Assembly: GCA_900088475.1 (NCBI GenBank)
Contig: FLMG01003035.1
Span: 39,868-103,867 of the forward strand
Source: Hyphochytrium catenoides
Taxonomy: Eukaryota > Sar > Hyphochytriomycetes > Hyphochytriales > Hyphochytriaceae
DNA: 64,000 nt
Reading direction: 5' to 3'
Shown here: one piece after another, positions 33,494-44,686 of the stretch
How the letters are laid out: each line of letters starts with the position of its first letter
Position numbering within the stretch: position 1 is the stretch's first letter
Position numbers and translations under genes: made by a program
Notes under the pieces: generated by a model
The model's input: the letters and a program-made list of their open reading frames with translations, nothing else
Databases searched by the model: none
Told to the model about the DNA's origin: nothing

Positions 33494-34321
33494 CTACTTG
33501 CACTTGGCCTTGATCTGCTCCTCCTCAAGCTCAGAGACATCAGTGGCACTGAGCTGAACTGAGACGCCCTGTAGCACACGCTTGATAGCCTCCTTAGAGG
33601 CAGCGTATACCATCTTCGACTTCACCTTTGCGGTATCAGGTGCCCAAGCGATGAATACGATCTTGCTAGTGTTCCTGCCATCTTCTGTCAGGTAGTCATA
33701 GTCGAAGAGGGCATAACGGCAGTCGTCCTTTGCTACTGAGAGAAGCTCATTCTTGAAGTCGTTGTAGGTGGCGCTTCTCTCGCCATGAGACTCGATGACG
33801 ATTTCCGTGTCTCTTTCAATCTTATAGATAAAGTAGCGGAAGTCGTATGGCTTCTTCTGCAGCTTGAAGTCGTTGAACTGGGTCACAACATCGTCGTGTA
33901 CGCTTACGCCTGAAGACTGTGCAGGAAATGCAGACAGAGAATCGGTTAGACGAACTCCTAGGCATGAGAGTAGATAAGGAGGATGACGTTTGCGCATGGG
34001 ACGACTAAAGAGCCGGACGCAGGGAGGAAGGGCCTAGAGTCCAATCTGTCTAAGTTAATCAGGGAAGACGTGCTCTCTTTCTTCGCCTTGATCTTCCATC
34101 GGCACTCCACAGCAGACAGTACAGTGACCAGATTTAGGAGGAAAGGCTACCAGCTTGAGGAAACAAGGAACTCCACCATCAAGAAGAAAACGAGAACCAG
34201 ACCCAACAACAAAAGATAAAGAGAGAAAGAATGGAGAAAAAAAGAGAGACAACCAAAGATCCAAGACATCTAAGAGGAGCAGACCAAGCCGTGGTGTTGG
34301 TGGATGCGTCGGCCTTACCAT
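33494..34321 (-). CDS. Actin-depolymerising factor / cofilin
   Basis: ADF/cofilin binds actin in the cytosol and severs or depolymerises ADP-actin filaments. The main exon is 33494-33916. It begins SSGVSVHDDVVTQFNDF and contains the actin-binding long helix segment KMVYAASKEAIKRVL, preceded by KIVFIAWAPDTAKVKSK, all characteristic of the family. The initiator is supplied by a separate exon at 34319-34321: an ACC-ATG followed at once by GTAAGG, with the intron 33917-34318 ending in CACAG. Joined, the protein is M-SSGV..., 141 residues, exactly the usual length. A serine right after the initiator Met is the regulatory phosphorylation position in plant and animal family members; here it is Ser2 or Ser3 (inferred). 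The last residues are EEEQIKAKCK. Confidence 0.93.
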
Positions 34322-35939
34322 GGTGTTCTTGGATCTCTTGGTCTCAAATTATCTACAGAGGGAGCTTGCGCTGTAAGTCTTCAGAGACCAAGAAAGTGAA
34401 TCTGTGGAGCTCAATCAGAACTGGCGGTCTAGGAAAATCTATTGTCTAGCTAACGGTGTCGAGCTCCACAGATGGGCGAAGGTGGACGGGGCATGGAAGC
34501 TGTCTGCTCTGGCTCACAGGTGATAAAGGCGGGCGGAGTCAGAGCCTCAAGAGTGTGACAAAAAGCCAAGCAGGGGCCAAGAGAGAGGAGAGACAGAGAG
34601 AGTGTGAGGCAAAACCAAGTTAAGAAAGAGAGAGTGGGAGAGAGAGTTTTGCAAGGAAAGAATGATGTTGTAAGGGAGGGTTGGGGGAGACAGAGAGTCA
34701 GATAAAGGCACAGACGAGAAGACAGAGCGAGAGAGAGAGACAAATGAGGGAAAATCTATGTAAATCAACCCGAGAAGAAGATTATGGCAGTTTGAAATAA
34801 TAGGATAGCTCTTGTCAAGAGCGAGTCGGCCTTAGGCTAGGTCTCTGAACAACTAGATGCAGTAGTAATATTACGGTTCTCAGATAGCTGCTTTCCGACC
34901 ATATCCATGCTGTGGGTTTGGATTCTGATCTGTGTTATCTGAGAATGTTAGTCTTACCAAGCAGTAATACAGATGTGCTGCATGTGTGTGTTTGTTTCTG
35001 GTGTCGTAAAGCCAAAGCAGAAGAAGTGAGGTGCTTCTACCACAATAACAGGGAAAGTTGAGAAAAATTGCATATTTTCTGGAAGCTTATGATACTTTCG
35101 GCACCACAGAGCTAAATTCCTTACTGTTTATAGACTTGAAGGAAAGCTTAGTGAATCCTTCAGGTCGCACAAGTACAATACCAAAATAAAGCACCCAAAA
35201 TAATATAGAGGTTTTAGCTTTGGGTCTCACGCTTAAATCCAATATCTTTGTTGTCATTCTTCACTTTGTGTGTGTCTCTCTAGCTCTTGCTCTCTCTCTC
35301 TCTCTTGCTCTCTCTCTCTCTCTTTCTCTCTCTCTCCCCCCAACTCTCTCTCTGCCTCCCTCTCTCTTCCCCTGCTCTCTCTCTTCACTCTTTCTCTTGC
35401 TCTCTCATTTCTCTCTCTCTCTCTCTGCTCTCTCTCTTCGCTCTCTCTTTTCTTTCTCTCTCTCCCTCCCTCCCTCTCCCTCACACATACTGGTAGGATG
35501 CTGTTTTTGGATGTGTGACGAGATCTTGTTGATGGCACAAAGGGTTCTGATCGCCTATCAGGGAGAAGCGAAGGACATGATGGACGGTCAGAACCTAGGG
35601 CGAAGATGTATGTACACTTTCCCCATCATCAGTCATTCCAGCTTGACATGGAGCTCCTGGTGAGATGGGCACCGGATGCCGCCAGAGATGGACGGATGGT
35701 TGCTGCTTACCCCGGTTGAGGAAGCAGAATGATAGCCGAACAGTCGGCGGCATAATGGTAACGCCCGTCTTGTTCTCTTCTATTGCCTTAATCGTACTAC
35801 CTCCTGTTTCTGGCCTATCGCCGTCTCTCTCTCCGGCGGTTCATCTTAAGCGTGTTCGAGACTTTAATGTTTCCTGCGCGTGCTGCGCAGCCAATGACGC
35901 ATTATAAAGATTGATAAATATACCACCATGAAGTGATCT
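34322..35939. other. Spacer with purine and pyrimidine simple sequence
   Basis: The stretch from 34322 to about 34460 probably holds the ADF promoter and leader. Loose GA-rich sequence lies at 34556-34742, AT-rich sequence at 34.8-35.2 kb, and a CT block at 35275-35490. The frame at 35665-35907 (+) shows nothing recognisable. Confidence 0.45.
35275..35490. repeat. CT-rich microsatellite block
   Basis: About 215 bases of CTCTCT with TTGCT and CCCC interruptions. Frames through it on the + strand (SLSLSL) and the - strand (ERERER) are artefacts. Confidence 0.9.
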
Positions 35940-37724
35940 TCATTTAGCGTAGAGATAGTGAGAGATCTGCACCTCTTCTCCAACGTCTGCGTAGTCACCA
36001 GCGTATCTCTGTGATCGGAACTCGCGCCAGTTGATGGGATGATAGACTGGATCGTCCCCTGAGTTAAGGCACTGCGGAAGTGGCCTGACTACGGCTGAGT
36101 AAGAGGGATTATAAAAGAAAGGTGCACTGTGCCGTTCTTTGTCAGTGCTAGCCAACACTCTATGGACTGGAGCTTTGTACTGGTTATTCGACCAAACCTA
36201 CGGGAGAGACGGGAGAAGTTGATTTCAGTACTGGGAGATTAAGAAGTGACGGTTCCTGCACTGTACCTGCATCATGTCGCCTATGTTTACCACGAAAGTT
36301 CCTTTGCGGAGGGCGGTAAGCAGCCCATGGAACAAGTGAGAAAGCCAGGGGGAAGAGAAAGAGGCCTCCAAGTTAATGAAGAGAATGTGTTTGATAGAAG
36401 GCGCTGAAAAGCAAGAAAAAAACGGAAAGGCTGGGAGACGTAGAATGCAGCAACGACAAGGAGAGGACGTGGCCACCACGATACAAAGCAAGCGTTGGAG
36501 ATGATGGGAAATACTGAAGTCAGGGAAATAAGGTTGAGACAGTGGAAAGAGCCCCAATCCAGGTAGAATCTGACAACCAGCGCGTAGGAAAAGGTGGAGG
36601 AAGGAGGATACAGCAGTTATAGTAGTAGAGAGACTTAGAAGAGACGTCAAGCCGTTCTAGCTTGTTCTTGAAAGAGGCGAGATAGCCTCCTCTAGAGGTT
36701 GAAAAGAACAGTCTTACCTGACTTTGGATGTACATCGTAGTACTTTCCATCTCGCTCTACCTGCAAAGCAACCCGTTCATCATCCTGTAGGAGGAGGGTC
36801 AGAACCCCTGCGTCCGTGTGATGGTGAACGCCGAGACGGGAGTTATCCTCTGAAGGATCCTGGCAAGGCGGGTAGTAGTTTAGCCTTAAAAAGCTTGTGT
36901 CGTCCCCAAGGAAGAATGAGTTCAAGGCGTCACGTTGTGCCCCTAGAGATAGAGCAACAGCCTCCAGAAGCTTCTGAGACAACTTGCGCAACAGCTAAGT
37001 CCGACAGGCCCGAGGCGCAAAGGGAAGAGGGAGGTGGTGCGCCGAAGGTGAGAGAGAGAGGACAATCCCAGCAAAAATGGAGACGTCGAGGTGAGCGATA
37101 GGTTACTGGGACGCAAATACTAATTCTTCGTTCCTCTACAAGCCAACATTATGCTACTCACCTCAAAATATCCCTCCATACAGGCTCGAAAGCAGGGTAG
37201 CACCGTTTCGTCTGGCCACTGGTTGAAGCCATCGAGACCTTCTTTGTCTAGTGAACCGTGCTGGGCGCCAAAGTCAAAGCCTTCTTTGGCATCCAGTTTC
37301 TGCTTGGTCAGCTCATTGTCAAAGTATCCTCGTGAGTTACTCTAATGGATTTTGTCAATGCGTTAGCTAGGTCAGGCAGGACGTTTGCTGGTTGAGGTGA
37401 GCTGCCCACCTCGTCGCGTGCGACACGATGTTTAAAGCTCTTGGGACTCTGGAAAAAGAGACGACTTTGTTCTCTGAACTCTTCAATGGTCTCATGGGCT
37501 ATGCCGTGATTTATTACGTAAAAGAAGCCCCAGTCTCGACAGGCTGTTCTAAGTTCCTTTAACAATTTCGCCCACGAAGGTAGTCCCTGGGCATCCACAG
37601 CAGACCTCGGGAGATTCTCGTCGGCCTTGGCATCAGTTAAAAGGGAGATATCTATCACTGGCACAGCGCCCAAGTCTGGGATCCCTCCGTGAAGCTCCAT
37701 TCTAGGGCGTTGCCGGGAAGCCAC
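35940..37724 (-). CDS. 2-oxoglutarate/Fe(II)-dependent oxygenase (isopenicillin-N-synthase-like fold)
   Basis: Five exons keep phase: 37410-37724, 37162-37341, 36718-36994, 36267-36301 and 35940-36197. The protein is 346 residues from the ATG at 37698-37700, or 354 from an upstream in-frame ATG at 37722-37724. The N-terminal domain reads VPVIDISLL and then RDWGFFYVINHGI, the DIOX_N signature. The join across intron 1 gives DESNSRGYFDNEL and then KEGFDFG, typical of the family. The iron ligands are H216 and D218 (HHHTDAGVLTLL) and H273 (APVHRVL). The 2-oxoglutarate carboxylate is held by R283 and S285 (RHSAPFF). These numbers count from the ATG at 37698-37700; add 8 for the other start. All ligands are present, so it should be active. 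The class includes gibberellin, flavonoid and nucleobase oxidases; the substrate cannot be named. Exon 4 is only 35 bases. Confidence 0.92.
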
Positions 37725-39023
37725 TGTCGCGTTGTGTCCTGTCCAAAGCCCTACTGCCTACTGCATTACCTGTGCTTCACCACGCACTGAAGATAGCCTT
37801 TTGACAATTGCAGGGTCACAGACACAACCAAGCTGAGCTTCAGGTTGAGAACGTCGATTCAGACCTTCTATTTATTGCCCTACCGCACAGACAAAGGCTC
37901 TTGGGTGCAGATCAATCTCTGTCATCTATCATCGAACCAGTTGTCATCATCGGCTGATTGTGAAGCTTCGAAACAGATAAACCTGAAGCTTCAGAATCAT
38001 ACTAGCCGTTAGCCGCAATTATCATATCTGTAGATAACCCAGATGCCATGGAGTGTAGATTGGGTCTAACGCTAACATACGGGAATCCGACCCGTGAATA
38101 ACTCGGGCTTACCCAGGTTTGGCTGGGGCAGATGGCTAGTTGATGATGGCAGAGAAGGACAGCGGTTCCTCTTCCTCTTCCGTCTCTTCCCTCTCTCTCT
38201 CCCTGCCTCTCTCCCTCCCTCTCTCCCTCTCTCTCTCCATCTCCCTCCCGCTCGCTCTCCCTCTCTCCCCCGCTCTCTCTCCCTGTCCCTCCCTCTCTCT
38301 CCAACGGTAATAGGAGCGTCGCCTCAAGGACAGCTTCGGACAAGCCTTTCTTCCTCCTGCCTGCCTAGTGTATTAGTAAGAGGCAGTGGTATGCTACATC
38401 GCGCACCCGCATTGATGGCGGCAGAACGGAGTGAGGGCTGAGAAGTGCGACGAGACTGGGGATAGAAAGTCCCTGGTTACCTCGCCAGCAGCTAGGGATA
38501 GTGATGCTGGGCGTAAGGCACTGCGGCCTATCACTGGGATGGGCCTATCGTTTGGTAAGCCAGAAAGACTCAAGTGCTTGCGTGGCACGGTCTGCTTGCT
38601 TTGGAGAGTTAACGACTTCGGCACGTTTGTTAGGCCGGAGCGAGGAACCTATTTTCCATACGAGGGAGCCGGCGCCACCTTCCCCTCGGTGCTGCTCAAG
38701 CTCTTACCTCTACGGTTGAGAGGAGAAGAGCCGAGAGCAGGTTGGTGACATGAGGAGAGGAAGAAAAGGTGCTTGGCCAGTGAAGCTGGCAGCAATCAGA
38801 AGAGATGAGAGAAGCGAAGCAATTGTGTGTGGACGGAGGAAGCTAGCCACGAGTTGACACGGGGAGAGGAAGACTAGCGAGAAAAATGAGAAAGAATGGA
38901 GAGGAAGGAAGGGGAAGAACGGGAGGAAGACATGGGCTAGGGAAGGACCAGAATTCACGCATAAGGAAGCCGCAGGAGGAATCTGAGCCAAAGTTTGAGA
39001 AGGGAGATAGACAGAGCTGATCA
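37725..39023. other. Divergent spacer between the oxygenase and GUF1 genes
   Basis: It holds a CT block (38178-38306) and a + strand frame at 38503-38719 (MLGVRHCGLSLGWAYRLVSQ) that looks like a mitochondrial presequence and could be the first exon of GUF1. I found no certain donor to join it. Promoters for both genes should lie here. Confidence 0.4.
38178..38306. repeat. CT-rich microsatellite block
   Basis: About 130 bases of CTCCCT/CTCTCT upstream of GUF1. Frames on both strands through it are composition artefacts. Confidence 0.85.
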
Positions 39024-42000
39024 TTGAAGAGAGAGAGAGACACACACACACAGTTGAAGGGCAACCAGGGAGAGGAAGTGAGAGACGGGTCTCTGGAAGA
39101 CGGAGAGGAACTGAGAGAAAGAGATGTCTCTTCTTCTGAGCTCTTCCGTGGCAGACATTTTTCAAAGAAAGCGGGCGCCGATTTCGCTGCTCGATTAGAG
39201 GATGCTCTGGACGTCGTCCCGGTGGAAAACATTAGGAACTTTTCAATTATCGCTCATATTGACCACGGAAAGTCGGTAAGGTACCGTCTCCGTAGCCATC
39301 GAGGCGCTGCCCTCTCGATGTCGCTCCCTACCTCGAACCCTCGCTGCCTTTCACTTCCCTCTCTGAGTACTCTTCTCTCCCTTCTCTCATCAGCATATTG
39401 TTCTTCCCTTCTTTCTATCTTCCCTTCTCATCTCAGCCTTTCCTGGTTTGTGGAAGGCTGCGTTTGAAGCTCTTTGTCTCCCCGTGAACCTCCACGATAT
39501 TCAACAATCTCTTTCGTCTTCACCAGCTTACCACCTCCTTCCACCTTCCCTTTACCTTGCCCAGACGTTGGCGGATAGGTTGCTAGAACTCAGCGGGAAC
39601 ATATCTTCCGCTCACGGAGAAAAGGCGCAATATTTAGACAACCTCGCGGTAAGCCTTAGCGATCCTCTTATACTCTCGCTCTTTCTTTCTCACTCTCTCT
39701 GCAACCTTCTTTGATGATCTCCTGCCTCTCATTTCTGGCAATATCCGCTTGGGCTCGTGGTCCTCTGTCATTTTAGCAGATTATCAATTACTCTCTCTAC
39801 GTGGATCATTCCTCATGTTGCGCACGGATGCTATTTTTATGAGCAAATGATCACCGCTTGCCTACGACTTTTTGTTCTCAGCAGTGCCATCTCCTTACTA
39901 GCCTGCTAACTTCTATATGTATGGACCTATAGGTGGAACGAGAACGTGGAATCACTGTGAAAGCTCAAACGGCGTCAATGCTTTACAAAGATAAAGACAC
40001 TGGCGAACTGTATCTACTCAACCTTGTCGACACCCCAGGTCAGCAAACTGGAAAAAGGAAGAGAAGAAGATGCTGAGAATGGCATCGGTGCTACAATCTA
40101 TGCAGTGCACAGAGAGCACGTCAAACTTTAACTCTGCTACACGGCGAGTCCTCTTTCGCTCTCACTCGTGCCATTGTGTCCTTGGGCAAGTCCACACACT
40201 CTTGTTATTGAGTCTTTCTCTAGTATGCTCTTCCTTTGTCTCTGTATTTGTTGTTAGGAGCTCTGATGATGCTAAACAGGTCATGTGGACTTTAGCTATG
40301 AAGTTAGCCGCTCTTTGGCTGCATGCCAAGGTGCACTGTTGCTGGTAGATGCCTCTCAAGGAGTACAGGTGATTCTCTCTTGCGCCATGGGTACAGTGTT
40401 CACCGTCATTCCTCTAAGTACCTACCCCTTCCTCTTGAGGAGCACTCCTTCTTTGCAGCTGTCCAGTCCTGTTGATCTCCTCTGTCATTCATAGGCACTA
40501 GCGTTCCATTTGTGGCCATTAGTTCTTGAGCTGCCCGAACCTTTCTTTCCGCCAAAATAAGCTCGCGTAACAGAACGTGCCTTTTGACTCTTATGCGTCT
40601 CAGGCCCAAACCCTTGCCAACTTTCGCGCCGCGCAAAAGGCGAACCTAGAGGTCCTGCCCGTTGTGACCAAAATAGATCTTCCCCACGCAGATCCGGACG
40701 AGGTGACTCTTTCTATGTGCACCGCGTTTGGTAAGGGACATAGTCACTTCTACCTGTCCATCCGTCCTTGCCGTTGATACCCTAGTCTACTTCTCATACA
40801 AAAAGGCGCTTGGCTATGCTTGTTCACCTTCTTCGATAGATCTGGAGCCGGATCTTGTCGTGCAATGCTCCGGGAAGACGGGAAAAGGCGTCCCGGACCT
40901 CTTCCCAGCCGTCGTGAAGTCAATTCCTCCCCCTACCGCCGATAGAGGAGGACCCTTACGATGCTATATCTTTGACTCGATCTTCGATGACTACCGCGGA
41001 GTCATTTGCCTCGTTAAGGTATGTTTCCTTTTCACCGCCCCTCTCAGTTCGTACAGGCATATCGCACTAATCTCTCCTGTGTCCCTTGTGCCTCTTGTCC
41101 AACTCATCTCAAGACTAAGCTTTTCCCTCACTCTTCCAGGTTGTTGATGGAGCGTTGACTCCTGGCACTTTGATTGAAAGCGTCAGCACAGGCCAAAAGT
41201 ACGAAGTCCACGAGGTAATTCATCTGTCGGCCTATCGCTCTCTAACCTCGTCTGGCAATCTCCTTCTTCTCCTTGTCTCTTGGTGTCAAACACTCTTGGC
41301 GTGGTCACCACGTTATCTACTAGACATGTTAGCATCTTTCTTTGACGCTCTTCGCTTTATTCTTCTCTTGATCCCTTATTGGCAATACGAGCCAAGTGGC
41401 TTCGTTGGTGACAGCTGCAGGACTAAACCTCCCATCAATCCTTCCTTTCAGGTGGGCGTGTTGACTCCTGAGCGGCACAAGGTAAAGAAACTTAAGGCTG
41501 GACATGTTGGGTATATGATCCCCGGGATGAAGACGACACAGGAGGCAAAGGTCAGGCACTCCATCGTCATCTTTGCTAATGTGCTATATTATCTTTCCTA
41601 ATGTGCTTGCAGGATTAACTCTTGGTAGTAGCGCTCAGCCGTTCTTGAGTTCTCTCTGCTCATTTATCGCGGACACTTTTTATCTTGGCGTTTCCCTCAC
41701 TCATCTTATCACTCTCAAGAGTTTTATCTTCTGTCAGATCAGTGCCCGTGTTCCCCTATCGTCCTGCGTAGCTCTTGATCCCCTGTTTATCTGCAGCTGT
41801 CCCTACCCTGAGAGGCACATGGTAGACATACTGACTGCGCTACCTCTCTGTAACTCTCTATCTCTTTCTACTCCTTTACTTGTCCTTGCGTATGCGCTGG
41901 ATCACTGAAGATAGGGGACACCATCTTCGAAGCTGGCAAGCCAGTGGAGACACTGCCAGGATTAGAGGTTCAAAATATGCTTCTTCGTTACATCTTAGTC

Positions 42001-44414
42001 CTTTGACTGGCAAGCCTATTGACTACCTGCCGACGCGCTTGTCATAAGCGCTTCCTCTTAAATCTCTGCCCGGCGCTCTTCGGTCCCCACCTTTCTCTCT
42101 CACTCTAGGTTACCTCTCTATCTGCCCCATTCAAGACTGTCTCCAAACCTACTTATCTCATCTTTGGCCAATTGTAGAGCGCGAAAGCGATGGTATATGC
42201 CAGTATATACCCTATGGATAATTCACAGTTCGAAGACCTGAAGCAGGCGGTTGAGAAGCTTCTCCTCACCGATCCCAGCACCACAGTGTCGCCAGAGTCA
42301 ACTTCTGCCCTTGGCATGGGCCTCAGATGCGGCTTCCTAGGGCTCCTGCATATGGAGGTGAGAGTTCCTTTCAGCCTTGTCATTGTATAGAAACACTTAC
42401 TTTTCGGGTTAATTTGCTGACCATTGGTCCGCTCTTCTTTCCCGAGCTTAGAGAAGCTAGAAGAGATATTGTTTCCTCTTTACCTTGTTCCGTCAGAGGA
42501 AGTTTTTGATCTCTGTCCTCTGCGCAGGTCTTTCATCAACGACTGAGAGATGAGCACAACATGCAGGTGATAGTCACGGCGCCAATGGTACCGTTCAAGG
42601 TCAGTCCCTCTTCTCTTTGTCTTCTGTTCCTCCAGTTGGCTGAGCATGGATTGTATCCATTGCAGGTTGTCCATCCAGATGGACAGACGGAGATCATAGA
42701 GACTCCTGGAGACTTCCCTTATCGGCCAAAGTCCTCCTCATCGGGAGTGGCGAAGGTCTATGAGCCGATGGTGCGAACTTCCATCATCACTCCCGCGGAA
42801 TATTTAGGAGATCTTCTGCCTCTAATGAAGGTAAGAGGATCAGTGGGGGCTCTAATCCTTGGTCTGACCGTTTTCGGCGTAACCTCCTGGACTGGTGGAG
42901 CTTTAGTACCTGCTGTACCTCACGCGGTTGTCCCTTGTATTTATGTCGTCTGCTTTCCCATTCTCCTCCACCTCACCGGTCTACCCTCCTTCGAACTCCA
43001 GGAGCGGCGAGGAACCCAGGAAGACATAAAATACATAGACGACATGACCGTCATTTTGGTCTATAGAATGCCCTGGCAAGAAGTAGTCACAGACTTCTTT
43101 GACCAGCTAAAGACCTTGACAGCCGGCTACGGTGCGGACTAGTGACCATCTTCTCAGTCTTGGCCCATCTCCTTTGCCTATTATGTAGTCGCTTTTGCTA
43201 CCTACGACGGCGCGCACTCCCTTTCGCCTCATCTATTGCTGGGGCTGCGACGCTAACTTCACTCCTCGTCCTTCCAAAAGAGTAGCAAAGCTGAGGTTCT
43301 AGTCTCGGCCGCCTGGCGCTTCTCCTTCCACTCCATCACTCATCATTCTCTTCTTCGGACGAAGTCGTGACTCTTAACTCCGCCTAATCTCCTCTCACTT
43401 CTTCCTTTTTCCCACGTCTCTCACTTGCCGTGTCTGCCTTCGCTCCATCTCTTTGGTGACAGGCTCCTTTGACTACGAGGAGACAGAGCCTGAGCTGGCA
43501 GATATGGTAAAGGTTGACATGTCACTTAACGGGAAGAAAGTGGATGCGCTCTCCTTTGTTTGTCACAGAAGCAAGGTAAGCTTGAACGGCAAGATTCACG
43601 CCGTCTATTGCTGCCATGGCGTTCTCCTGCAACAGCATCGCCCGTACTACACTATGCATTCGTGTATGTGGGCGGGGATATCCTTCCATCCCTGGTCCAG
43701 CGCTGCCATTTGTTTGCTATCCTACTTTTCTCGTCGTTAAAACCCATATGCCGGCCGCTGTATTTCCTTCCCCTCACTCTGACGTTTATCCAGGCGGAAG
43801 TAATGGGCCGTCGTATTGCATTGAAGTTGAAGAGCGTGATAGATAGGCAGCAGTTTGAGATCAACATACAGGCGAGCATTGGGACTAAAGTCTTCGCAAA
43901 GGAGAGGATCCCACCATATAGAAAGGTACTGGGAAGACTTGCAGATGCCATCTCTTCGTTCTAATCCTCTTTCCCTTTCTGGTGGTTACGGACAAATTGG
44001 CTGCAAGCCCAAAGCGACCTCACCCTTTTACCTTCTGCCAATCCTTCTGGCCCCAAATGGCTTTCCATTTCCACCTCAGCACTCTCTTTTTCTTGCTTCT
44101 CTAATATTGTTGCATCTTGTCCCTAGCAGCAGCTCAGCTGAGCTGTTCTCGTATCCTATGCAATGTCCTCAAATCTGTGCATTAGCGCTCGACGTTTGTC
44201 TTTTCATGCAAAGCCGGGCACGACGGGTCAGCTTAACGCTCCTTTTTGCGAACTCCAGGATGTGCTGATCAAGTCAGGAAAGCAGGTTGGAGGAGGAGAC
44301 ATTACTCGGAAGAAGAAGCTTTTAGAGAAACAGAAGGCAGGGAAGAAGAGGATGAAGACAGTTGGAAACGTGCAACTATCGCAGGACGCGTTCTGGTCCG
44401 TCATGGGCAGATAG
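39024..44414 (+). CDS. GUF1: GUF1 / LepA (EF4), organellar back-translocating elongation GTPase
   Basis: GUF1 is a ribosome-binding GTPase of organelle translation. Exons read in phase: ..39275, 39565-39648, 39933-40038, 40280-40368, 40604-40702, one from about 40805 to 41018, 41140-41214, 41452-41550, 41911-41967, 42178-42357, 42528-42599, 42666-42830, 43002-43131, 43463-43575, 43794-43925 and 44259-44414. G motifs: [10 protein letters not shown] (G1, split by intron 1), [13 protein letters not shown] (G2), DTPGHVDF (G3, split), TKID (G4). LepA-specific parts follow: [26 protein letters not shown], and the C-terminal domain with [20 protein letters not shown] and [24 protein letters not shown] is closest to mitochondrial GUF1. 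The start is uncertain: the frame opens at 39024, but a targeting peptide may come from an exon near 38.5 kb. The donor at 43132 is a weak GTGCGG. Confidence 0.93.
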
Positions 44415-44686
44415 CTCTGTCCCTCGGCCATATTCTAAGTAGCATGCTACTGTGTGCATGCGGGCTCTCTTTCTCGGCTTGGATATTAGCCCATTAGAAG
44501 GGTGGGTAAGGGTGCTGCTGAAGCGCGGAACTGTCATTGATTGAGAAGAGCGCTCACGCGGTACGAAGCACTTAATGATATGGCTTGAGGAGAGAAGCAC
44601 CGAACAAAGAGTGATCACAAGCTTGTGACTCCTCTTTGCAGCTCCTTTATGCTCCACCATGGTTCTATCTCGATACTAATAGATAA

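Noticed and set aside
43132-43142. End of GUF1 at the in-frame TAG at 43140-43142
   Set aside because: The family sequence continues ([20 protein letters not shown]) in an exon at 43463; a weak GTGCGG donor at 43132 restores the frame, and the typical C-terminal domain follows to 44414.
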